A stretch of DNA of 64,000 nt. It comes from Pseudonocardia terrae (GTDB taxonomy: Bacteria > Actinomycetota > Actinomycetes > Mycobacteriales > Pseudonocardiaceae). Location of the stretch: the NCBI RefSeq assembly GCF_021343995.1, contig NZ_JAJTTE010000001.1, positions 224,518-288,517 on the forward strand, in the 5' to 3' direction. Each line of letters starts with the position of its first letter. The first letter of the stretch is position 1. This document shows positions 19,485 to 27,526 of this stretch, in pieces. The position numbers were made by a program, and so were the translations under genes. The notes beneath the pieces were generated by a model. It was not told the DNA's origin, made no database searches, and saw only the letters and a program-made list of their open reading frames with translations.

Positions 19485-21562
19485 CCACACAGGACACGCG
19501 CCGCGACGGCCGCGCCCCGCGCGAGGGCGCCGGCCGCGCCGGGAACCCCGGCGGCAGCTCCGGCGGCACCGCCCCCGCCGCGCAGGAGACCGTCCGCAGC
19601 GACCCCGAGGCCACGCAGGTCCTCCGGCCCGTCGGCCCGGCGCTCGGGAACGGCACGGACGGCACCGACCCGCCCACCGCGGCGATCCCGGTCGTCCCGC
19701 CGGCCGCGCCGACGGACGCCGCACCGCCGTCGGGGCCGTCGTGGTATACGCAGAACCGGGTCGTGATCGACCGCTGGCTGTCGCCGGCGCTGGCCCTGCT
19801 GGCGCTGGCCATGCTGCCGCTGGCCGTGGTCACCACCGACCTGAAGGCGCTCGACGGCTGGGGCCTGGCCAAGGTGCTGGGCATCCCCGCCTGGCTGGCC
19901 CTGCTGTTCGCGATCGGCTCCTGCCTCTCCGAGCTCTACGCCCGGCGCCCGCGCATCCCGATGCTCGGCTCCGCGACCGGGGTGCTGATCCTCTGCTCGA
20001 CGGGCCTGCCGTCGGTCGTCGAGCCGGCCGCGCGGTTCGGCACGGCTTGGACGATCACCGGCTTCGTCGACGCGGTGGCGGTCGCCAACGGCGTCCCGCC
20101 CCAGGGCCTCGACGCCCGGTTCTCCTGGCCCGCGTTCTTCGCCCAGTGGGCGTGGTTCCGCCAGGCCGGCGGCGCCGACCAGCTCGACGAGGTGCTGCGC
20201 TGGTTCCCGCCGGCCGTCGTCACGGTGTGGGCGATCGGCATCTACGCGCTGGCCCGCTCGATGCTGGGCGGCACCCGCGCGCCCTGGGCCGCGGCCTGGC
20301 TGTTCGTCGGCCTGAACTGGATCGAGCAGGACTACTTCTCGCCGCAGGCCACGGGCATCTGCCTGCTGCTCACGGTGCTGACCTTCGCCCTGGGCCCGCT
20401 GGCCACCCGCCGGACCGACCCGAGCGGGGTCCCGGGCTGGCCGGCCCCGCACCGCGGTGCGAAACGTCTGCCGCTGCTGCACCGCTGGCTCGTCTCCGGC
20501 ATGACGCCGCCGAACCGGCCGACCCTGCCCCCGCGGCAGCTGCTGCTGGTCTACTTCTGCGCGGCGCTGTGCATCCTCGCGGTGATCCCGGCGCACCAGC
20601 TCACGCCGTTCGCGATCCTCGGCCAGCTGTTCCTGCTGGCCGTCGTGGGCCGCTACCGGGGCCGCGGCCTCGTGCTGGTCGGCGTGATCGGCGTCGTCCT
20701 GTTCATCCTGATCTCCGCCCGCTCCATCTGGATGAACCAGATCACGCTGTTCATCGGTACCGGCGACACCGGCGCCGCGCTGCAGGAGGGCGTGGCCGAC
20801 CGACTCACCGGCGACCTCGGCCAGATCGTCGTCAAGTACGGGCGGGTGCTCGTCGCCGGGCTGTCGTACCTGCTGGGCGGCATCGGCGCGTGGGTCTACT
20901 GGCGGCGCCGCCGCGACCTCGTGCCGATCGGGCTCGCCGTGGTGCCGATGGCGTTCGCCGCGCAGGGCTACGGCAGCGAGGGCTTCCTGCGGATCGTGCT
21001 GTTCGGCCTGCCGATCCTCACCATCCTCGGCGCGGACTTCCTGCGGTGGACGGTCCGCAAGCGCGCGTGGATGCGGCCGGTGCTGGCCGTCGGCATGGTC
21101 GGACTGTTCGGCACGCTCGTGTTCCTGCGCGGCGGCAACGACTCCTACCAGGTCGTCTACCCCGAGGACGCCGCGATGTACCGGTCGGTCGTCGCGACGA
21201 CCCCGCCCGGGCAGAACGTCATCCCGGTCTCCGACCCCGGGCCGTTCGCGATCGAGGGCCTGACGCTCTTCGGCCGCGGTGGCGGCGCGCCGGGCTGCGG
21301 CCGGATCGGCGTCTCGAACGACCCCATCGGCTGCACCGACAAGATCGCGCCCGACGTGATCGTGAACTTCGGGTCGATCGAGGCCCAGGGCGAGTTCCTC
21401 TACGGGAAGCCGCCGCACTGGTCGCTCGACTACGCGAACACGCTGGTCCAGCAGGGCAAGTACTACTTCTGGTACCAGAGCAAGGACGACCCGTACGACT
21501 ACGTCCTGCGCAAGGTCGGGGCGCCGGTGCTCCCCGGCGGCACGGCGGGGAGGCCCGGATGA
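19481..21562 (+). CDS. Large polytopic membrane protein, glycan polymerase or GT-C-like
   Basis: 693-aa protein. A disordered Gly/Pro/Ala-rich cytoplasmic N terminus (about 85 residues) is followed by ten or more hydrophobic segments and an extracytoplasmic C-terminal domain of about 140 residues that has a cysteine pair (GCGRIG, GCTDK). Short acidic motifs in the first large loop (GFVDAVAVAN, LDEVLRW) resemble GT-C enzymes, and the general layout also fits a Wzy-like polymerase. It lies between two small membrane proteins with 4-nt overlaps on both sides, so the three are likely one assembly. The assignment to polymer synthesis rests on context. Confidence 0.72.
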   Translation: MTTQDTRRDGRAPREGAGRAGNPGGSSGGTAPAAQETVRSDPEATQVLRPVGPALGNGTDGTDPPTAAIPVVPPAAPTDAAPPSGPSWYTQNRVVIDRWLSPALALLALAMLPLAVVTTDLKALDGWGLAKVLGIPAWLALLFAIGSCLSELYARRPRIPMLGSATGVLILCSTGLPSVVEPAARFGTAWTITGFVDAVAVANGVPPQGLDARFSWPAFFAQWAWFRQAGGADQLDEVLRWFPPAVVTVWAIGIYALARSMLGGTRAPWAAAWLFVGLNWIEQDYFSPQATGICLLLTVLTFALGPLATRRTDPSGVPGWPAPHRGAKRLPLLHRWLVSGMTPPNRPTLPPRQLLLVYFCAALCILAVIPAHQLTPFAILGQLFLLAVVGRYRGRGLVLVGVIGVVLFILISARSIWMNQITLFIGTGDTGAALQEGVADRLTGDLGQIVVKYGRVLVAGLSYLLGGIGAWVYWRRRRDLVPIGLAVVPMAFAAQGYGSEGFLRIVLFGLPILTILGADFLRWTVRKRAWMRPVLAVGMVGLFGTLVFLRGGNDSYQVVYPEDAAMYRSVVATTPPGQNVIPVSDPGPFAIEGLTLFGRGGGAPGCGRIGVSNDPIGCTDKIAPDVIVNFGSIEAQGEFLYGKPPHWSLDYANTLVQQGKYYFWYQSKDDPYDYVLRKVGAPVLPGGTAGRPG

Positions 21563-21918
21563 CGATCGACCCGGCCTTCGACAAGTGGGTCTGGCTGTCC
21601 TTCCTGGCCCTGCTCGTCGTGCTCGGTGTCCGCGCCTGGGTGGTGGAGAGCAGCCGCGGGCGGCTCGAGCGCACGCCCACCCGCGTGCGGGCGCTCACGG
21701 CGGCCTCGGTGTGCGTCGTCGCCGTCGTCGTCGCCCTGCTGACCGTCCAGGGTGGACAGCAGGTCGTCCACTCCGTCCTGACCCGCACGGACCCGGTCAC
21801 CGGGCTCCCGCTCGACAAGCCGCAGCAACCCGCTCCGGCCGCCGCGGACCCGAACGCCCCCCCGGCCCCCGACCAGAACGCGAACCCGAACGCGCCCGCG
21901 GCGGGCGCCGGGCCCTGA
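21559..21918 (+). CDS. Small two-helix membrane protein with Pro/Asn-rich tail
   Basis: 119-aa protein with two membrane helices (about residues 9-28 and 44-63) and a tail rich in Pro, Ala and Asn (DPNAPPAPDQNANPNAP). I do not recognise the family. The ATGA overlap with the large polytopic protein fixes the start and implies joint function. The tail would lie in the extracytoplasmic space if both termini are outside. Confidence 0.72.
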   Translation: MTIDPAFDKWVWLSFLALLVVLGVRAWVVESSRGRLERTPTRVRALTAASVCVVAVVVALLTVQGGQQVVHSVLTRTDPVTGLPLDKPQQPAPAAADPNAPPAPDQNANPNAPAAGAGP

Positions 21919-22047
21919 CCCGGTCAAAGCCGCGGATTTCACCGCGATATCGTGACCGCCGCTGCGGGGCGGCGACCGGGACCGGTCCGGGTCGCCGCGA
22001 CGCGCGGGGCAGGCACGCAGCGTTCCCATTGGAGGGCTCAACACCTC

Positions 22048-23751
22048 ATGTCGGACAAGGTCTACGACTTCGTCGTGGTCGGCGGCGGGGCGGCCGGGTG
22101 CGTCCTGGCCAACCGGCTCAGTGCCGATCCCGCGCACCGGGTGCTCCTTCTCGAGGCCGGTAAATCGGACCCGTTCTGGGACGTGTTCACCCACATGCCG
22201 GCGGCGATGGGCCTCGCGATCGCGAGCAAGAGCCACAACTGGCACTTCGTCTCCGAGCCCGAGCCGTACATGCAGAACCGGCGCATGGACCTGCCGCGGG
22301 GCAAGCTGCTCGGCGGCTCCGGCTCGATCAACGCCATGACCTACGTCCGGGGCCACCCGGCGAACTTCGACCAGTGGGCGAAGGTCGTCGGGGACGAGGC
22401 CTGGGACTTCGCGCACGTGCTGCCCTACTTCAAGAAGATCGAGGACTCGCTGACCTTCGGGGGCAACGAGTACCGCGGCCGCGGCGGCCTGCAGACCGTC
22501 GAGCGGGCCCCGGCCGACCACCCGCTGTTCGCGCTGTTCTTCGAGGCCGCGCAGCAGGCCGGGTACAACCTCACCGCGGACCTGAACGGCGCGGTGCAGG
22601 AGGGCTTCGCGGCGTTCGACCGCAACATCCGGCGGGGCCGGCGCCAGTCGTCGTCGCAGGCCTACCTGCACCCGGTGATGGGGCGCCCGAACCTCGAGGT
22701 CCGCACCCGCGCGCTCGCCACCCAGGTCGTGTTCTCCGGGACGCGCGCGGTCGGGGTGACCTTCCGGTCGGCCGGCGGGCGCGAGGAGATCGTCCGGGCC
22801 AGGGAGGTCATCCTGTCCGGCGGTGCCTTCAACACCCCGCAGCTGCTGCAGCTGTCCGGGGTCGGCCGGGCCGAGGAGCTCGCCGCCGTCGGGGTCTCGC
22901 CGGTGCACGACCTGCACGGCGTCGGGCACAACCTCGAGGACCACCTGGCCGTCCAGGTCCAGCACCGGTGCACCCAGCCCATCTCGATGGTGCACATGAA
23001 GGACAAGAAGAACTGGCCGATCATGGGCCTGCAGTGGCTGGCCGGCCGCGGCCCGGCGGGCAGCAACCTCTTCGAGGCCGCGGGCTTCATCCGCAGCAAC
23101 GAGGACATGGAGTTCCCGGACGTCATCGTCGGGTTCGCGCCCATGGCGATGGCCTTCGACGAGAAGCGGATCGTGGAGGGGCACGGCTACCAGGTGCACG
23201 TCGGCACCATGGCGGCGCGCTCCCGCGGCAGCGTCACGCTGCGCTCGGCGGACCCGACCGCGCACCCGAGGATCATCTTCAACTACCTGGACAACCAGCG
23301 GGACCGCGACGACTGGGTCAAGGCGATCCGGATCGCGCGCGACATCATGGCCCAGCCGGCCTTCTCGGGGGTCGACGGTGGCGAGGTCGTCCCCGGGCCG
23401 GAGTTCCAGACGGACGAGGAGATCATCGACTGGATCTCGCACACCGCGCAGACCGGGCTGCACCCCACCGGCAGTGCCCGCATGGGCAGCACGGCGGACG
23501 ACGTCGTGGACCCGTCCACGCTGCGGGTGCACGGGGTCGAGGGGCTGCGGGTGGTCGACGCGTCGATCTTCCCGACCGTCACCAACACCCAGACCTACGC
23601 GCCGACCCTGATGGTGGCCGAAAAGGCGTCGGACATGATCCTCGGCAACACGCCGCTGGAGCCGGTGCGTCTCGCCCGCCCGCAGGTCGTCTCGCAGGCG
23701 CGGCCGGCCGCGGCCGCGGAGGACGTGGTGGCGCCGGCCGGCCAGGCCTGA
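22048..23751 (+). CDS. GMC-family FAD oxidoreductase (choline dehydrogenase-like)
   Basis: 567-aa glucose-methanol-choline oxidoreductase. It has the N-terminal FAD motif DFVVVGGGAAGCVLANRLS, the PROSITE-like RGKLLGGSGSINAM, a second GMC signature SGGAFNTPQLLQLSGVG, and the C-terminal HPTGSARMG with the catalytic His, followed by a late Asn. It oxidises a primary alcohol to an aldehyde, but choline, an aliphatic alcohol and a sugar alcohol are all possible. ATG follows GGAGG. It sits inside the glycan cluster without osmolyte genes nearby, so a role in modifying the glycan is a reasonable guess, not shown. Confidence 0.93.
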   Translation: MSDKVYDFVVVGGGAAGCVLANRLSADPAHRVLLLEAGKSDPFWDVFTHMPAAMGLAIASKSHNWHFVSEPEPYMQNRRMDLPRGKLLGGSGSINAMTYVRGHPANFDQWAKVVGDEAWDFAHVLPYFKKIEDSLTFGGNEYRGRGGLQTVERAPADHPLFALFFEAAQQAGYNLTADLNGAVQEGFAAFDRNIRRGRRQSSSQAYLHPVMGRPNLEVRTRALATQVVFSGTRAVGVTFRSAGGREEIVRAREVILSGGAFNTPQLLQLSGVGRAEELAAVGVSPVHDLHGVGHNLEDHLAVQVQHRCTQPISMVHMKDKKNWPIMGLQWLAGRGPAGSNLFEAAGFIRSNEDMEFPDVIVGFAPMAMAFDEKRIVEGHGYQVHVGTMAARSRGSVTLRSADPTAHPRIIFNYLDNQRDRDDWVKAIRIARDIMAQPAFSGVDGGEVVPGPEFQTDEEIIDWISHTAQTGLHPTGSARMGSTADDVVDPSTLRVHGVEGLRVVDASIFPTVTNTQTYAPTLMVAEKASDMILGNTPLEPVRLARPQVVSQARPAAAAEDVVAPAGQA

Positions 23752-23809
23752 GCGGGAGCCACCGGCCCGGTGCGCGCGGCGCACCGTCGACGAACGACGA
23801 AGGAGAAGC

Positions 23810-25060
23810 ATGGAGCTGCCCGGGCGGGCGCCGGCCTGGGTCGGCCGGGTCGAGCGGCGGACCGAGGGTTCGGACGCACTGGACCTGTCGGTGGACCCCC
23901 GTTACCTGGCGGCCCGGCTGCTGGTCACGGCCGGCGGGGTGCCCGCCGGGCTGATCTCGGTCGGGCTGACCGGCGGCCGCGCGACGACGTCGACGGTCCG
24001 CGCCGCGATCGAGGCGCAGCTGGGCCCGGACACGGGCGAGGAGCAGGCGCTGCCGCCCTCGGCCGAGCCGCTCACCGTCGTGATCGCGACCCGCGGCCGG
24101 CCGGAGAGCCTGCGGACCAGCCTCGCCGCCGTCGTGGCGGGTGACCACCCGGCCGTCACCGTGGTCGTGGTGGACAACGACCCGGCGGACGAGAGCACCC
24201 GGCTGGTCGCCGAGGAGTTCGCCGACCGGGGCGTCGTCTACGTCCGGGAGCGGCGCCGGGGCCTGTCCGTCGGGCGCAACCGCGGGCTGCGCGAGGCGGT
24301 CACCCGGCTCGTCGCGTTCACCGACGACGACACCGAGGTCGACCGGCAGTGGGCGAGCCGCATCGCCGCGGTGTTCGCCGCCGAGCCGGAGCTGGCCTGC
24401 GTGAGCGGACCGGTCATCGGCGCACGGCTGGACACCGAGGAGCAGCTGGCCGCCGAGCGTGCCCTGGTCTGGAACCGGGGCTTCGAGGCGCGCCGCTACT
24501 CGCTGGCCGACCCGCCCGAGGACTCCGCGATCTTCCCCTTCTCGCCGGGCCTGTTCGGGATCGGCGCCAACTTCGCCGTCCGCGCCGACGTCGCGCGTGC
24601 CGTCGGCGGGTTCGACGAGGCGCTCGGCGCCGGCGCCCCGACCCGCGGCGGCGAGGACTGCGAGTTCATGGTCCGACTGGTCCTGGCGGGCCACCAGGTC
24701 GGCTACGACCCTGGCGCGTTCGTGTGGCACCACCACCGGGCGTCGCCGGAGGAGCTGCGCAGCCAGCTGCGGGGCTACTCGATGGGCCTGGGCGCGTTCC
24801 TGACCAAGATCGCCCTGGACCCGCGCGCCGGGGCCATGGCCGCCCGGCGCATCCCGGCCGCGGTCGCGCAGTTCCGGCAGATCGGAGCTCGGGAGTCCAC
24901 CGCGGGCGAGGGCGTCGCGGCGGGCAGTCTGGGGGAGCGGCTGGCGTGGATCGTCGACGGCGGCTCGGCCTACGTCCGCGGCCGCCGGGCCACGCGGCGG
25001 GTCGGCGGCCGGGTGCCCCGGTTGTCCCCGCTGAACTCCCACGTCACGTCCGACCGGTGA
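23810..25060 (+). CDS. Family 2 glycosyltransferase with N-terminal extension
   Basis: 416-aa protein. About 85 N-terminal residues precede a GT2 domain: TVVIATRGRPESLRTS, VVVVDNDPAD and FTDDDTEVD as the metal motif. Downstream come NFAVRADVARAVGGFDEALG and GGEDCEFMVRLVLAG, typical of galactofuranosyl- and rhamnosyl-transferase-like members. No clear membrane helix. The start follows GAAGGAGAAGC. The extension resembles a domain seen in mycofactocin-type glycosyltransferase relatives only weakly, so I leave it unnamed. Its place between the GMC oxidoreductase and the glycanase supports a role in glycan assembly. Confidence 0.88.
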   Translation: MELPGRAPAWVGRVERRTEGSDALDLSVDPRYLAARLLVTAGGVPAGLISVGLTGGRATTSTVRAAIEAQLGPDTGEEQALPPSAEPLTVVIATRGRPESLRTSLAAVVAGDHPAVTVVVVDNDPADESTRLVAEEFADRGVVYVRERRRGLSVGRNRGLREAVTRLVAFTDDDTEVDRQWASRIAAVFAAEPELACVSGPVIGARLDTEEQLAAERALVWNRGFEARRYSLADPPEDSAIFPFSPGLFGIGANFAVRADVARAVGGFDEALGAGAPTRGGEDCEFMVRLVLAGHQVGYDPGAFVWHHHRASPEELRSQLRGYSMGLGAFLTKIALDPRAGAMAARRIPAAVAQFRQIGARESTAGEGVAAGSLGERLAWIVDGGSAYVRGRRATRRVGGRVPRLSPLNSHVTSDR

Positions 25061-25099
25061 CGTCGTTGGACTCGGTGACGGGGCGTCGGCGGGGTGTCC

Positions 25100-25105
25100 T
25101 ACGCT
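25100..25105 (+). promoter_or_regulatory. Candidate -10 element of the GH16 gene
   Basis: TACGCT about 57 nt before the GTG start, in a 101-bp gap. Suggests that the glycanase can be transcribed separately from the cluster. Confidence 0.3.
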
Positions 25106-25161
25106 CGCACGCTGTCCATTGTGTCTGATCTGAAACGTCCGAACGTGACCGAGGAGCCCCA

Positions 25162-26034
25162 GTGTCCGAACCGTCCGGGTCCGGTGGTGGCGGTGCCCCC
25201 ACCCGGGGGATCTCCCGTCGTACCGGCCTGATCATCGGCGGCGTCGTCGTCGTCGCCGTGATCGCGCTGATCGCCGTGCTCGTCGGCAGGCCGTCGTCGG
25301 ACTCGGGGAACACCTCGGGGAGCGGCAGCGTCTCGGAGCCGCCCGGCCCGACCACGGGCACGAAGACCCCGAGCGCGGGCGCGGACACCAGCGCCGCCAC
25401 CCTGCTCGGGTGGGGCGAGCCGTCCCGGGTCGACGAGTTCGACGGACCCCGGCCCGCGGGCTGGAGCATCTACAAGGGTGAGGGCCACGACGGCAACGGC
25501 CGCCGGACGTCGGACGCGATCCACGTCGACAACGGCATCCTCACCATCAAGGGCGACGCCCAGGGCAACACCGGCGGCCTCGCGCTCAGTCCGGGCCAGA
25601 TGTACGGGCGCTGGGAGGGCCGCGTGAAGATGCCGGCCGCCGACCCGACCTACCACGCACTGCTGCTGCTCTGGCCGGACGAGGAGAACTGGCCGGAGGG
25701 CGGCGAGATCGACTTCCTCGAAGCGACCGACCCGGACCGTCAGGGTGTGAACTCGTTCCTGCACTACGGCCACGACAACAAGCAGATCCAGCACGACGTG
25801 GCCGTCGACGGCACCCAGTGGCACAACTGGGCGGTCGAGTGGACTCCGGACCACGTCATCGGCTACCTCGACGGCCGCGAGTGGTACCGCATCGACGACA
25901 AGGACGCGCTGCCGCCGGGCCCGATGCACCTGTGCATCCAGCTGGACTGGTTCCCGGAGGACGGCGACCCGAAGAACGTGCAGCCGTCCGAGATGCAGGT
26001 GGACTGGGTCAAGGAGTACAAGTACAACGGCTGA
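25162..26034 (+). CDS. Membrane-anchored GH16 endoglycanase
   Basis: 290-aa protein. A positively charged N terminus and one membrane helix (residues about 21-43) are followed by a Ser/Gly/Pro linker and a family 16 glycoside hydrolase domain. The catalytic signature GEIDFLE holds the nucleophile and acid/base glutamates with Asp between them; GRWEGRVKMPA and the later WHNWAVEW are also family-typical. It should cleave beta-1,3 or beta-1,4 glucan-type or related links outside the membrane. In this cluster it may trim or release the exported polymer, like glycanases of other exopolysaccharide systems. No signal-peptidase site is obvious. Confidence 0.92.
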   Translation: MSEPSGSGGGGAPTRGISRRTGLIIGGVVVVAVIALIAVLVGRPSSDSGNTSGSGSVSEPPGPTTGTKTPSAGADTSAATLLGWGEPSRVDEFDGPRPAGWSIYKGEGHDGNGRRTSDAIHVDNGILTIKGDAQGNTGGLALSPGQMYGRWEGRVKMPAADPTYHALLLLWPDEENWPEGGEIDFLEATDPDRQGVNSFLHYGHDNKQIQHDVAVDGTQWHNWAVEWTPDHVIGYLDGREWYRIDDKDALPPGPMHLCIQLDWFPEDGDPKNVQPSEMQVDWVKEYKYNG

Positions 26035-26052
26035 GCAACCCGTGACACGGAC

Positions 26053-26082
26053 GGCCGGTGTCCCCGCGCGGGGACACCGGCC
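26053..26082. terminator. Perfect 30-bp palindrome between convergent genes
   Basis: Arms GGCCGGTGTCCCCGC and the exact complement, continuous across the centre. A strong GC hairpin without T-run, placed 19 bp after the GH16 stop and 25 bp before the convergent glycosyltransferase stop, so it can end both messages. Confidence 0.75.
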
Positions 26083-26106
26083 GGTGTCGTTCTCGGGCTC
26101 AGGCGT

Positions 26107-27489
26107 TCAGCCCCGCCGGACCGCCTGGAGCTTGAGTGTCTTCGCGTTGGCGATGTCGATGCTGCCGGTGTCGGTGTCGATGTCCGGGTCGAACCAGTCC
26201 GGTACGGGGGCGGCGATGCCCGGTGCGATCCGTTCCGAGCTGTTGAACGTATCCGGCTTGACCCGTCCCGCCGCCCGCGCCGCGAACCAGGCGCCGACCG
26301 AGGCGACGGTGCGTGCGACCTCGCTGCGGCTCGGGCGGACGTGCTCGGCGAGGGCCTTCTGGTACCACTCCATCTGCACCCGCAGGGCGTGCTCGAGGCT
26401 GTAGTGCCGGCGCACGAGCTCGAGGGCGAACGCCGCGTTCTCCTTGCGGCGCACCTGGTCGTCGAGGAGCGTGGTCAACTCGCGGACCAGCGCGTCCTCG
26501 CCCGTGCCGCCGGCGCCGATGCCGTAGAAGCCGCGCCAGCGGAACAGCCGGGCCGACTCGCGGTCGAGCATCTGGAAGTAGCCGCGCTCGCCCTGCACGA
26601 TGCAGGGCTTGCCGAAGGCCATCGCCCGCAGGATCGACCCGCCCATGCCGAGCGCGATGTCCGCGGCGGCGTAGGCGGGCCGCGGGTCGACCCGCATCCC
26701 GGGCAGCAGCACGACCTCGCGCCCGGCGCGGGCGTTGGTCGCGTCGGCCAGGGCCCGCAGCTCGGGCATGGCCGGGCCGTCGCCCACCATCACCAGCCGG
26801 AGCCGGTGGTACGGCGCGATGCGGCCGGCGGCGCGGATCGCGGTCTCCAGGCCCTCCTGCTTGAGGGCCCGTGCGAACCGGCTGACCACGACGAGTGCGA
26901 TCTCGTCCGGCGCGATCCCGAGCTCGGCGCGGAAGGCGTCGCCGCCGGGGTAGTCGGGGTACTGGCCGACCGTGTCCGTCGGGATCTCCAGGACGCCGAT
27001 CGGGCCGCTGCGCTCGCGGGTCTCCATCGCGATCAGCGGCCCGCAGACCTGCAGCGGCACCGTGCCGGGCATGAAGTCCGGCACCGACATGCTGTTGATC
27101 GTCATGGTCATCGGCACGTCGTCGAGGCGGTGCGGGCCGAGGAAGGCGAGCAGCGCGGGCGTGAGCTCGTAGGCGTGGATCAGGTCCGGCTGCAGCCGCC
27201 GGGACAGGTCACGGATCCGCTTGTACGCGGCTCGCGCGGTGGGCGCGATGTTGTCCGGGACCAGCTCCTCGACCGCTTCGAACCGCACTCCGCGCCGGTG
27301 GATGACGTCCTCGAGGACGCCGGGCGGCCCGGCGACGACGACCTCGTGGCCCATGTCCCGCACGCCGGCGGCCAGGTCCACGGAGTTGCGCTGGCTGCCA
27401 CCGATGTCCAGGTTGTGCAGGACGACGAGCAGGCGCAGCGGCCGGTCCGTGGGCCAGCGGCTCGGGTGCGGAGCGCTGTGCGCGTTCAC
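26107..27489 (-). CDS. Family 4 glycosyltransferase
   Basis: 460-aa GT-B fold enzyme. The N-terminal domain has VVLHNLDIGGSQRNSVDLA. The C-terminal domain has VVSRFARALKQEGLETAI and the donor-site region ADIALGMGGSILRAMAFGKPCIVQG. It should transfer a sugar with retention of configuration onto a growing glycan or lipid acceptor. A tail of about 80 residues extends past the usual end. The GTG start has only a weak ribosome-binding site. It lies 37 nt downstream of the flippase on the same strand, so they probably form one unit. Confidence 0.9.
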   Translation of the reverse strand: MNAHSAPHPSRWPTDRPLRLLVVLHNLDIGGSQRNSVDLAAGVRDMGHEVVVAGPPGVLEDVIHRRGVRFEAVEELVPDNIAPTARAAYKRIRDLSRRLQPDLIHAYELTPALLAFLGPHRLDDVPMTMTINSMSVPDFMPGTVPLQVCGPLIAMETRERSGPIGVLEIPTDTVGQYPDYPGGDAFRAELGIAPDEIALVVVSRFARALKQEGLETAIRAAGRIAPYHRLRLVMVGDGPAMPELRALADATNARAGREVVLLPGMRVDPRPAYAAADIALGMGGSILRAMAFGKPCIVQGERGYFQMLDRESARLFRWRGFYGIGAGGTGEDALVRELTTLLDDQVRRKENAAFALELVRRHYSLEHALRVQMEWYQKALAEHVRPSRSEVARTVASVGAWFAARAAGRVKPDTFNSSERIAPGIAAPVPDWFDPDIDTDTGSIDIANAKTLKLQAVRRG

Positions 27490-27526
27490 TCCTCGGGTCT
27501 CCCTCGTGTGTGAAGAAGGCCGTCCC

